From assembly GCA_017848755.1 (NCBI GenBank), contig JAFIHI010000253.1:1-43044 (forward strand): a stretch of 43,044 bases of DNA, read 5' to 3'. Below, piece by piece: positions 24,726 to 32,309 of the stretch (position 1 is its first letter; each line of letters opens with the position of its first letter). The notes under the pieces are model-generated. The model had not been told where the DNA came from and made no database searches. It saw only the letters and a list, made by a program, of their open reading frames with translations. A program made the translations under genes and the position numbers. This DNA comes from Nakamurella sp. (GTDB lineage: Bacteria; Actinomycetota; Actinomycetes; Mycobacteriales; Nakamurellaceae).

Positions 24726-25696
24726 GATCCCTGGCCCTTTTCGACGTGGTTCGTGTAGATGAGGTACGGCACCACGACCACCGCCACGATCAGCAGCAGG
24801 ATCGTCGCGTTCGCCGAGGCGTTCGCCGGATCGGACTTCGAGAACAGTTGCGTCCACATGTATGTCGCCGGCACGGCGGCAGCGTAGCTGTTCGCCCCGG
24901 CGATCGAGTAGATGAGGTCGAACATCTTCATCGACATGTGTCCGATGATGATCAGCGCCGACAACGCGATCGGTGAGAGCTGCGGGAAGAGCACGTGCCG
25001 GTACACCTGGAACTCACTGGCCCCGTCCATCCGGGCAGCCTCGCGCTGGTCCGACGGGATACCACGGAAACCGGCGAGGAAGAGGGCCATCACATAGCCG
25101 GACAGCTGCCAGACCGCCGGAATCGCCATCGCCGCCATGTTGAACGCCGCCGTCGACGACCACCAGGAGTTCTGCAGGAATCCGAGGCCGAGTTCCTGGA
25201 AGAGCTGGTTCAGACCGATCGCCTGGTCCCCGGTCCGGTTGGACAGCAGCCACTTCCACACCACACCGGCCGCGACGAACGAGACCGCCATGGGGAAGAG
25301 GTACACCGAGCGGAAGATGCCCTCACCCTTGACGCCCTTCTCCAGCAGCAGGGCCCAGAGCAGGCCGAAGAACATGGTGCCACTGAGGAACACCACCGTG
25401 AGCACCAAAAGGTTCCACAGCGTGTGCTGGTAGTACGGCTCCCCGAACAGCGACGCATAGTTGTCCAGCCCGATGAAGTGGACGTCCGCGTTCGGGTTGA
25501 AGCTGTGCTTGTCCGTCATCGAGGTGGCCGCGGTCTTGTACAGCAGCCAGTAGACGAAGATCCCGATCAGCACGATCGAGGGTGCGACCATGGCGAGGCC
25601 GGGGCCCCAGGAACGCCAGCGGATGCGCGAGTGCCGCCGCGCGGGAGTGTCGCCGCGCGAAGGCGCCGCGGCACGGGACTTCGTGGTCGCCGTCAT
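24722..25696 (-). CDS. Sugar ABC transporter permease, MalF/CUT1 type
   Basis: This 324-residue permease has about six helices and the EAA loop in QREAARMDGASEFQVYRHVLFPQL. Two starts are possible: ATG 25696 (MTATTKSR, with AAGGAG 12 nt upstream) and ATG 25717, which lacks a ribosome site. I prefer 25696; MTAT also begins the partner permease. It lies 153 bp after the binding-protein gene in the same direction, with an exact dispersed motif in that gap. Confidence 0.9.
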   Translation of the reverse strand: MTATTKSRAAAPSRGDTPARRHSRIRWRSWGPGLAMVAPSIVLIGIFVYWLLYKTAATSMTDKHSFNPNADVHFIGLDNYASLFGEPYYQHTLWNLLVLTVVFLSGTMFFGLLWALLLEKGVKGEGIFRSVYLFPMAVSFVAAGVVWKWLLSNRTGDQAIGLNQLFQELGLGFLQNSWWSSTAAFNMAAMAIPAVWQLSGYVMALFLAGFRGIPSDQREAARMDGASEFQVYRHVLFPQLSPIALSALIIIGHMSMKMFDLIYSIAGANSYAAAVPATYMWTQLFSKSDPANASANATILLLIVAVVVVPYLIYTNHVEKGQGS

Positions 25697-25815
25697 ACCC
25701 GTTTCTTGCTCCTTCATGGCTGCTTCACAACGATGGGGCCGATTCCATCACGGAACCGGCCCCGTCGCCGAGCGACACGTTCGACGGCCGGCCGATGCGA
25801 CACGGGCCGGCCACC

Positions 25816-25828
25816 GAACAGCGTCATA
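25816..25828 (-). repeat. Dispersed 13-bp motif, exact copy (binding protein-malF gap)
   Basis: Reverse-strand TATGACGCTGTTC, 21 bp past the stop of the leftward binding-protein gene and 119 bp before the malF-type start. The remainder of the gap shows no clear terminator. Confidence 0.75.
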
Positions 25829-25849
25829 TCAGGTGCTTTGTCATACCTA

Positions 25850-27181
25850 CTACTTGATGTTGCTCTTGGCCGCTGTCACCAGCGCCGCCTGCAGCGCGGC
25901 CACATCCTTGGAGCCGTAGAACTGCGAGACTGCCTGCGAGATCTCCGTGCCCCAGCCCAGATTCACCGCGGCACCGTGCGCGATCGAGGAAACGATCTTG
26001 TCCTTCTGGAACTCGCCCATGGCCCACTTCTGGTACGGCGGGAAATCGTCCGGCTTGATGTCGGTGCGCGCCGGGATGGAACCCTTGGCCAGGTTGAAGT
26101 CGTGCTGGCCGTCGGCGGAACCGATCAGCCGCAGCCAGTCCTTGGCGCCTTCGGCGTTCGGGGCGCCCTTGGGCAGGGTGAAGGAGTCCGCGAGGAAGTC
26201 GTAGACGCCGTCCTGGCCGGGGACCGCCCAGTAGCTGTAGTCGGTGCCGTCCTTCTGGCCCTTGGCGGTGAACTCGGCCACGGCCCAGTCGCCCATCACG
26301 TTGTAGGCGGCCTTGCCGTCGATGACGGCGTCGGTCGCGCCCGGCCAATCGTCGCCGTCGGCGGCGGTATTGGCGTAGGTGAGCAGCGTCTTGTAGTCGT
26401 TCAGACCCTTGGTGACATCGGCGGAGGCCCAGTCAGTCTTGCCGTCGAACAGGCCGTTGTAGCCGTCGACGCCGAGATCGGAGATCAGCACGGTCTCCAG
26501 CAGCTCGACCTGGGTCCAGGTACCGGCGATGGACAGCGGCGTGGCGACGCCGGCGGCCTTGAGCTTGTCCATGTCGGCGATCCAGGCGGCGATGTCCTTC
26601 GGCGCGGTCTTCGGATCGAGGCCCGCCTTGGTGAGCACCTTGTTGTTCACCCAGACCACGTTCGCGCGATGGATGTTCGACGGCACCGAGTAGATGTGGC
26701 CGCCGACGGTAAGGCGCGCAAGCAGGTCGGCCGGGAAGACGTTGTTCCAGTTCTCGGCCTTGTACAGGTCGTCCACCGGCAGGATCTGGCCGTTGTTGAT
26801 GTAGTCGGTGAGTTCGGCGCCCGCGTGACCCTGGAAGGAGTCCGGTGGGTTGCCGGCCTGCAGGTCGGCGGCGAGCTTCGCCTTGGCGTTGGAGCCGGCG
26901 CCACCGGCGACGGCCAGGTTCACGAACTTGTCGTTGGGGTACTTCTCGCCGAAGAGCTTGACGAGCGCGTCCAGGCCCTTCTTCTCGGAGCCGTCCGCCC
27001 ACCAGGTGAAGACACCGACGTTTCCGCCGGCGCCGCCGGCCTTGGCGGTCTCGCTGGAGCCGCCCGAACTCGACGAGCTCTGGCCGGCGCTCGACTGGTT
27101 CCCACCTCCCGTCGATGAGCCGCACGCGGCGGCCACCATGCCGACCACCGCCAAGGAGGCGATGAGGATTGTTCTGCGCAT
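25850..27181 (-). CDS. Extracellular solute-binding lipoprotein for sugar ABC importer
   Basis: The 443-residue protein begins MRRTILIASLAVVGMVAAAC, a lipoprotein signal peptide with Cys20 as the lipidated residue, then a Ser/Gly-rich spacer to about residue 50. The body is a family 1 sugar-binding protein (NVGVFTWWADGSEKKGLDALVKLF, AGNPPDSFQGHAGAEL, PSNIHRANVVWVNN). The ATG at 27181 follows AAAGGAC. It delivers sugar to the two permeases downstream; proximity to galTEK suggests a galactose-containing sugar, which is only an inference. The divergent ROK regulator probably controls it. Confidence 0.93.
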   Translation of the reverse strand: MRRTILIASLAVVGMVAAACGSSTGGGNQSSAGQSSSSSGGSSETAKAGGAGGNVGVFTWWADGSEKKGLDALVKLFGEKYPNDKFVNLAVAGGAGSNAKAKLAADLQAGNPPDSFQGHAGAELTDYINNGQILPVDDLYKAENWNNVFPADLLARLTVGGHIYSVPSNIHRANVVWVNNKVLTKAGLDPKTAPKDIAAWIADMDKLKAAGVATPLSIAGTWTQVELLETVLISDLGVDGYNGLFDGKTDWASADVTKGLNDYKTLLTYANTAADGDDWPGATDAVIDGKAAYNVMGDWAVAEFTAKGQKDGTDYSYWAVPGQDGVYDFLADSFTLPKGAPNAEGAKDWLRLIGSADGQHDFNLAKGSIPARTDIKPDDFPPYQKWAMGEFQKDKIVSSIAHGAAVNLGWGTEISQAVSQFYGSKDVAALQAALVTAAKSNIK

Positions 27182-27510
27182 GAACGCGTCCTTTCCGTGG
27201 GCAAACCACGAGTCATTGATCCGCGGCATCTCACGGCGGGCAACCGATGCCCGCCGCATGCTGATGCTATCCCCCTAGGATGCTCATTCATAGACAGAAC
27301 TCAGGTCATTACTGCATTGTTATAATCTATGATTAGACAAAATGTCGCCTCATAGTCACGGAGACCCGAGAGCGGGACGCGAGCCGACGATCGAGTAGGG
27401 TCAAGACACCGACTGCATATGTCAAGAATATGGTCAAGACACGGCCGAATATGACGATGTTCGCGACCGCACCGCTCACGATCCGCCACGCCCCATCGGG
27501 AGGTGACCTG
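27182..27510. promoter_or_regulatory. AT-rich divergent control region between binding-protein gene and ROK gene
   Basis: This 329-bp gap is much richer in A/T than its surroundings at 27260-27360. It contains TATAAT (27321-27326), overlapping a perfect small dyad TAATC-TAT-GATTA (27323-27335), a plausible ROK operator covering the importer promoter. I could not fix a convincing -35. Near the ROK gene an exact dispersed motif (27450-27462) and a GGGAGGTGA ribosome site occur. No gene is supported here. Confidence 0.5.
27450..27462 (+). repeat. Dispersed 13-bp motif, exact copy (upstream of ROK gene)
   Basis: TATGACGATGTTC preceded by CGAA and followed by GCG, 49 bp upstream of the ROK GTG start. 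Confidence 0.75.
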
Positions 27511-28674
27511 GTGACCGATGCCGATCGGGGCACCCGGCCGTCACGCCTTCGTGAGCTCAGTCGGTCTCTCGTGCTCACGGAGCTCGCGCGGTCCGGTGCG
27601 CTGAGCCAGGCGAGCCTGGTCCGCTCGACCGGTCTGTCGCGGGCCACGGTCGCGTCTATCGCGGCCGACCTGCGGGCCGAAGGACGGCTGGCCGTCATCC
27701 AGGGGACCGAGCCCGGCGGACGGGGCCGCCCACCGGCGCTGCTGCAACTGTGCTCGGGGACGGACGCCGTGGTCGGCGTCGACTTCGGCCATTCGCACCT
27801 GACCGTCGCCGTCGCGGACCTGGCCGGCACGATCCTGGACGAGGAACGGGTCCCGATCGACGTGCACGGCTCCCCCGACGACGCGCTCGACGCGGCCGCG
27901 TCGATGGTCGCCACACTGCTGGACCGCGCGCGGGTCGGCCAGGCGCCGGCGCATGTCGTGATGGGGGTGCCGGGGCCGGTGGATCTGCGCACCGGACGGC
28001 TGCGTTCCGGCACAGTGCTGCCGACGTGGGAGGGGCTGGATGCCGGCTCGGAACTCTCGCGCCGGATCGGCTGCGCCGTCACCGTCGAGAACGACGCGAA
28101 CCTCGGGGCGGTCGGCGAGCACCGGTTCGGTGCGGGTCGCGGCGTCGATCACCTGATCTTCGTGAAGGTGTCCACCGGAATCGGCGCCGGAATGTTGTTG
28201 GGTGGCAAGCTGTATCGAGGGTCGCGCGGCACCGCCGGGGAGATCGGGCACGTGCAGGTGCGGGACGACGGGGCACTCTGCCGGTGTGGATCGCGCGGCT
28301 GTTTGGAAACGGTCTCGTCGGCAGGTGCCGCGCTGGCGCTGCTCTCGCCCGCGCACGGCCGAACGATGACGGTCGACGACCTGGTCGCGCTCGCGGCGGG
28401 CGGCGATCCCGGGACCCTGCGCCTGCTCACCGACATGGGCACGGCGATCGGGCGGGTGATCGCCGCGGTCGCCGCGAACCTCGACCCCGAGTTGGTGATC
28501 ATCGGCGGTACGGTGGCGACCGACGCGCTCGTGGCAGGCATCCGCGCCGCGGTGCATCGGTACACCCAGCCCTATGTATCCGCCGAGATGACAGTCGTCC
28601 GTGGGGCTCTCGGTGAACGGGCGAGCCTGCTCGGCGCAATCGCGCTGGCCATCGCGGCCGTGGCCACGGCGTAG
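27511..28674 (+). CDS. ROK-family transcriptional regulator
   Basis: The 387-residue protein has an N-terminal winged helix (LARSGALSQASLVRSTGLSRATVASIAADL, ~residues 25-60) and a ROK sugar-kinase-like domain with GVDFGHSHLTVAVAD, ENDANLGAVGE, the GTAGEIGH loop and the zinc motif CRCGSRGCLE. Regulators of this type (NagC, Mlc, XylR) sense sugars and repress uptake genes. The GTG at 27511 follows GGGAGGTGA; an earlier ATG at 27451 would lie within the dispersed motif and lacks a ribosome site. It is divergent from the sugar importer, its probable target. Confidence 0.92.
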   Translation: MTDADRGTRPSRLRELSRSLVLTELARSGALSQASLVRSTGLSRATVASIAADLRAEGRLAVIQGTEPGGRGRPPALLQLCSGTDAVVGVDFGHSHLTVAVADLAGTILDEERVPIDVHGSPDDALDAAASMVATLLDRARVGQAPAHVVMGVPGPVDLRTGRLRSGTVLPTWEGLDAGSELSRRIGCAVTVENDANLGAVGEHRFGAGRGVDHLIFVKVSTGIGAGMLLGGKLYRGSRGTAGEIGHVQVRDDGALCRCGSRGCLETVSSAGAALALLSPAHGRTMTVDDLVALAAGGDPGTLRLLTDMGTAIGRVIAAVAANLDPELVIIGGTVATDALVAGIRAAVHRYTQPYVSAEMTVVRGALGERASLLGAIALAIAAVATA

Positions 28675-28758
28675 CCCGCCTTCCGCTCCCGCTGGCTTCG
28701 GCTTCCGCCCGCCGCAACCCCGCTCCCTTCAGCGAGAGGCGCGTGGCGCACCGGACGG

Positions 28759-29472
28759 TCAGTACGCGTCCAGGGTGTCGCCCGCCGTTCGGGTCCCGGT
28801 CACGATGGCCACACCCGCCGACGTGCCGATGAGATCGGCGCCGGCTTCCAGGAGTTCGCACACCTGCCGAAGGGTGCGGATTCCGCCGGACGCCTTCACG
28901 CCGACCGAATCTGGGACGCGATGACGCAGGTACGAGATCTGTGCCGCGTCGGCGATTCCGACGGCACCGCGCGAGGCGTTCTTGACGAACGCGGCGCCCG
29001 CCGCCACGGCGGCGTCCACCACAAAATCCCGTTGCTGGGCGGTGAGCAGCGGCAGCTCCAGCATGAACTTCACCGGCACCGGCCGCGCGGCGGTCACTAC
29101 CTCAACGAGATCCGCGGAGAACTCCGCGCGGCGGCTGGACAGCGCCAGGCCGATGTTCACGGTGGCGTCGATCTCCGTGGCCCCGGCGGCCACCAGCGCA
29201 GCGGCACCCGCGACGCGTTCGGCCGTGGTCGCCGACCCGTACGGGAAGTCCAGGATCGCGCCGAGAGCGACGTGCGCAGGACCGTTGCGGCGTAGCAGTT
29301 CTCGCGCGAAGCCCACCCAGCATCCTGGGACGGTGACCGCATTGAACCCGATCCGCTGCGCGTCGGCGACGTGTTCCTCGACCTGCGCGGCGGTGATCGC
29401 CTGGCCGATGAGCGTGTTCTGGATTCGGTCGGCCACCTTGAAGCCGGCGCCCGACGCTGCATCGTCCACCAT
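28759..29472 (-). CDS. deoC: Deoxyribose-phosphate aldolase
   Basis: This TIM-barrel class I aldolase splits 2-deoxyribose-5-phosphate into glyceraldehyde-3-phosphate and acetaldehyde. The Schiff-base Lys is in AFVKNAS, the second catalytic Lys in VGVKASGGIRT, and VNIGLALS and LDFPYGSATT occupy the usual barrel strands. The ATG at 29472 gives 237 residues; a GTG at 29538 would add 22 basic residues and has a weak purine-rich site. It is convergent with the ROK gene and divergent from the pyridoxal kinase gene. The 84-bp gap to the ROK stop shows no strong hairpin. Confidence 0.9.
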   Translation of the reverse strand: MVDDAASGAGFKVADRIQNTLIGQAITAAQVEEHVADAQRIGFNAVTVPGCWVGFARELLRRNGPAHVALGAILDFPYGSATTAERVAGAAALVAAGATEIDATVNIGLALSSRRAEFSADLVEVVTAARPVPVKFMLELPLLTAQQRDFVVDAAVAAGAAFVKNASRGAVGIADAAQISYLRHRVPDSVGVKASGGIRTLRQVCELLEAGADLIGTSAGVAIVTGTRTAGDTLDAY

Positions 29473-29605
29473 GGTGGCAGTCTCGGGCTTGCGGCGGCAG
29501 GCCGCCACTCGACGACCCGGTTTCGCAGCGTCCGCCACCCCGCCGCGCGCTCTACACGGTCCGTGCGAGGTTCGGTTCGAGCACCGCGGCGCGCACGCCG
29601 GGGCC

Positions 29606-29611
29606 TACTGT
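29606..29611 (+). promoter_or_regulatory. -10 element of leaderless pdxY transcript (candidate)
   Basis: TACTGT ends 8 nt before the ATG at 29620, and no ribosome-binding site is visible. This fits a leaderless transcript. Confidence 0.35.
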
Positions 29612-29619
29612 GTCGGGTC

Positions 29620-30726
29620 ATGCGCATCTTGTCGATCCAGTCGTCGGTGGCCTACGGCTACGCGGGAAACAGCGCCGCGACGTTTCCGCTCCAGCGGCTC
29701 GGACACGAGGTGTGGGCCGTGAACACGGTGCATTTCTCCAACCACACCGGATACGGCTCGTTCCGCGGCATCGTGTTCGAGCCAGCCGTCGTGGCGGACG
29801 TCATCCGCGGGATCGCGGACCGGGGCGTGCTCGGGTCGGCCGATGCGGTGCTCACGGGATACCAGGGCTCGCCCGGCGTCGCCGACGTGGTGCTCGACGC
29901 GGTCGCGCGGGTGAAGGCGGCGAACCCGCGGGCCGTGTACTGCTGCGATCCGGTGATGGGCGACCTCGGGAAGGGCATGTTCGTGCTGCCGGAGCTGCCC
30001 GAGCTGATCCGTACCCGGGTGGTCCCGGCGGCAGATGTGTTGACCCCCAACGCTTTCGAGCTCGCCTACCTGGCCGGCACGGGCGGAGATCCGGCTGTCG
30101 CGGTGCCGGCGGACGTGCGGACCGTCGAGGGGGTGCTGACGGCGGTCGACCGGGTGCGCGCCATGGGGCCGCGGACCGTACTCGTGACCTCCCTCGACGA
30201 CGCGTGGGCTATCGAGCCGGTGCCCGGCGGCAGCCACGGTGCGGGCGACACCGGCGAGTTCTTCGGACTGACCGCCGGCGGACGATCCGCGCACGCTGCG
30301 GATCCCGATTCGACCGAGAATGACGGAGATGACGATGTTCTCGGCAGCGCCCGCACCCGAGCCCCCACCGAAACCCTCACCCCAGCCACCACCCGCACCT
30401 CCGGCGCACACGACACGATCGGCATGATCGCCGTCGACGACTCCGGCGCGTACCAGGTCCGCACCCCACGCCTGCCTCTGCTGGCCAACGGGGCCGGGGA
30501 CGTCACCGCGGCGCTGTTCGTCGCACACCTGCTCACCGACGGGATCGAGCGGGCCCTGGCGGCCACGGCCTCCTCTGTGTACGGGATCCTGGCCGAAACC
30601 ATCCGGCGGACCACATCCGAAGAGCAGACCCGAGTAGCGAGCACCGACGTGGAGATCGCGCTGGTCGAAGCGCAGGAGGCCATCGCCCACCCGCAGTCCG
30701 AATTCCAGGTCACCCGACTGCGGTAG
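29620..30726 (+). CDS. pdxY: Pyridoxal kinase (PdxY/PdxK) with ~70-residue insertion
   Basis: The 368-residue protein starts MRILSIQSSVAYGYAGNSAA and contains VNTVHFSNHTGYG, YCCDPVMGD and the catalytic ANGAGDVTAALF (Asp near 294). It phosphorylates pyridoxal to pyridoxal 5'-phosphate. Relatives have ~285-295 residues. The excess is a hydrophilic, low-complexity block at residues ~193-264, between TVLVTSLDD and HDTIGMIAVDD, where other kinases have a short beta turn. Its DNA (about 30200-30410) carries a one-mismatch dispersed motif at 30328-30340, read D-D-D-V-L. All catalytic segments are intact on both sides, so the enzyme is probably active. Confidence 0.9.
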   Translation: MRILSIQSSVAYGYAGNSAATFPLQRLGHEVWAVNTVHFSNHTGYGSFRGIVFEPAVVADVIRGIADRGVLGSADAVLTGYQGSPGVADVVLDAVARVKAANPRAVYCCDPVMGDLGKGMFVLPELPELIRTRVVPAADVLTPNAFELAYLAGTGGDPAVAVPADVRTVEGVLTAVDRVRAMGPRTVLVTSLDDAWAIEPVPGGSHGAGDTGEFFGLTAGGRSAHAADPDSTENDGDDDVLGSARTRAPTETLTPATTRTSGAHDTIGMIAVDDSGAYQVRTPRLPLLANGAGDVTAALFVAHLLTDGIERALAATASSVYGILAETIRRTTSEEQTRVASTDVEIALVEAQEAIAHPQSEFQVTRLR

Positions 30727-30958
30727 TCCCGGGTGAGGTCAGTTACTGAAATCCGACATCCAGTTTCGCGCGTACGCATATCCGCAGGTCGAGTTGATCT
30801 TGGTCGCGTCTGGGCGCCAATTTTCGGTTGGGGCGCTCGTCCGCCATACTGGCTCGGTGGGTACGGCCGCCACCCTGGCCGTCCGGTGACATCACGACGA
30901 TGTGCCGCCCCCGGGACGGACGTCCCGCGCGGGGCATGAACCACAGAAGGCCCTTCCT

Positions 30959-32275
30959 ATGCACGACCGCAGTTCCGCGCCTGCGCCCGATACGAAGACC
31001 CGCCATTCCGACCGACGGCCGCTATCCTTCGCGCGGCCGGCGGAGCCGGCGAACGACGTCATATCCGGGTCGTTGTGGCGGCTGCCCGCTATGCGCCTGC
31101 TGGCCCTGTACACGCTCGCCGGATTCACCGGATTCTTCGCCACCATCTCCGCGCTGCCGGCGTGGGTCGCGACCACCGGCGTCTCCGACACGTTGGCCGG
31201 CTTCGTGACGACAACGCTTCTGGTGGCGACCGTTTCGACGCAAAGTATCGTTCCGCGCCTGGTCGCCCGAGCGGGTATGACGGCGACTCTCGCGATCGGC
31301 CTGGTGGCCCTGGGCGCACCGTCACTTCTGCTGCTGATCGACGGCGGCTACTGGTGGGTGCTGGCGATCTGCGCCCTGCGCGGGATCGGCTTCGGGGCGA
31401 TGACCGTGCTCGGCGCGATGCTCACCGCTCGGGTCGTGCCGGCCGCGCGACGCGGCGAGGCGATCGGCATCTACGGGCTGGCGATCGCGGTGCCGAACCT
31501 GCTGGCGGTGCCGGGCGGGGTGGCGCTGGTCTCCGCGGGGCACTTCTGGGCGGTGGCGCTGCTGGGTGCCGCGCCGCTGCTCGGCCTGCCGACCGTACCT
31601 GCATTGGCCCGCGCGGCGCGGGCCCGGGCCGACCAGCCCGCGCCGTCGCGCAGCCCGTCGCCCGATACGGCCGCCGCCGGACGTGCCTCGCGTCGCGCTG
31701 CGCGTCGGGCCGCGCTCGGCCCGGCGGTCGTGCTGATGGTGGTCACCCTGACCAGCGGCGGCTTCCTGACGTACCTGCCGATCGTTCGTCCGGACGGCGC
31801 GCTCGCCACTCTGGCATTGCTGATCTGGGGAGGGACCGGCGCGCTCACCCGCTGGCGCGTCGGCGTGATCGCCGACAGGTCGGGGTTGAGAATATTGCTG
31901 CCTTCCGCGTCGGTCCTGAGCATCGTCGGCATCTGCGTGGTTGCCGGTGGATTGCTGTGGGGCGGCCCCGCCGACGCTGCCGCGACCTGGCTGACCATCC
32001 TGGTGGGCTCGGCGATCCTGGGCATGGGATTCGGCGGAACGCAGAACCTGACCCTGCTCGCCGCATTCATGCGGGCCCGGCAGCGCGAGACAGCGACCGT
32101 GAGTTCGGTATGGAACATCGGCTTCGACACCGGCACCGCCATCGGCTCCGGGCTGGTGGGCGTCCTGGTCCTGGTCCTGACGATTCCGGCCGCGCTCGCG
32201 CTCACCTCGGTGCTCATCGCGGCGAGCCTGCCGCTCACGGTGCGCAGCGCCCGCCCGCCACTACCGAAGCCATAG
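30959..32275 (+). CDS. MFS transporter
   Basis: This 438-residue protein has about twelve membrane helices in two halves separated by a hydrophilic central loop (Arg/Ala/Pro/Ser-rich, residues ~215-260). The first-half loop MTATLAIGLVALG and the RGEAIGIYGLAIAVPNL segment are typical of drug/metabolite exporters. The ATG at 30959 is preceded by AGAAGG. The ~40-residue cytoplasmic N-terminal tail contains a one-mismatch dispersed motif (31051-31063, read ANDVISG). The 232-bp gap before the gene contains a GGGAC-GGA-CGTCCC-type hairpin (about 30913-30926) close to the ribosome site. The substrate is unknown. Confidence 0.88.
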   Translation: MHDRSSAPAPDTKTRHSDRRPLSFARPAEPANDVISGSLWRLPAMRLLALYTLAGFTGFFATISALPAWVATTGVSDTLAGFVTTTLLVATVSTQSIVPRLVARAGMTATLAIGLVALGAPSLLLLIDGGYWWVLAICALRGIGFGAMTVLGAMLTARVVPAARRGEAIGIYGLAIAVPNLLAVPGGVALVSAGHFWAVALLGAAPLLGLPTVPALARAARARADQPAPSRSPSPDTAAAGRASRRAARRAALGPAVVLMVVTLTSGGFLTYLPIVRPDGALATLALLIWGGTGALTRWRVGVIADRSGLRILLPSASVLSIVGICVVAGGLLWGGPADAAATWLTILVGSAILGMGFGGTQNLTLLAAFMRARQRETATVSSVWNIGFDTGTAIGSGLVGVLVLVLTIPAALALTSVLIAASLPLTVRSARPPLPKP

Positions 32276-32309
32276 GCGGACTAGCGCCTAGGCACGTGGC
32301 GAGCACGCG

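Noticed and set aside
24995-27118. Rightward 707-residue open frame
   Set aside because: It is antisense to the permease and binding-protein genes, His/Arg/Val-rich, without domains.
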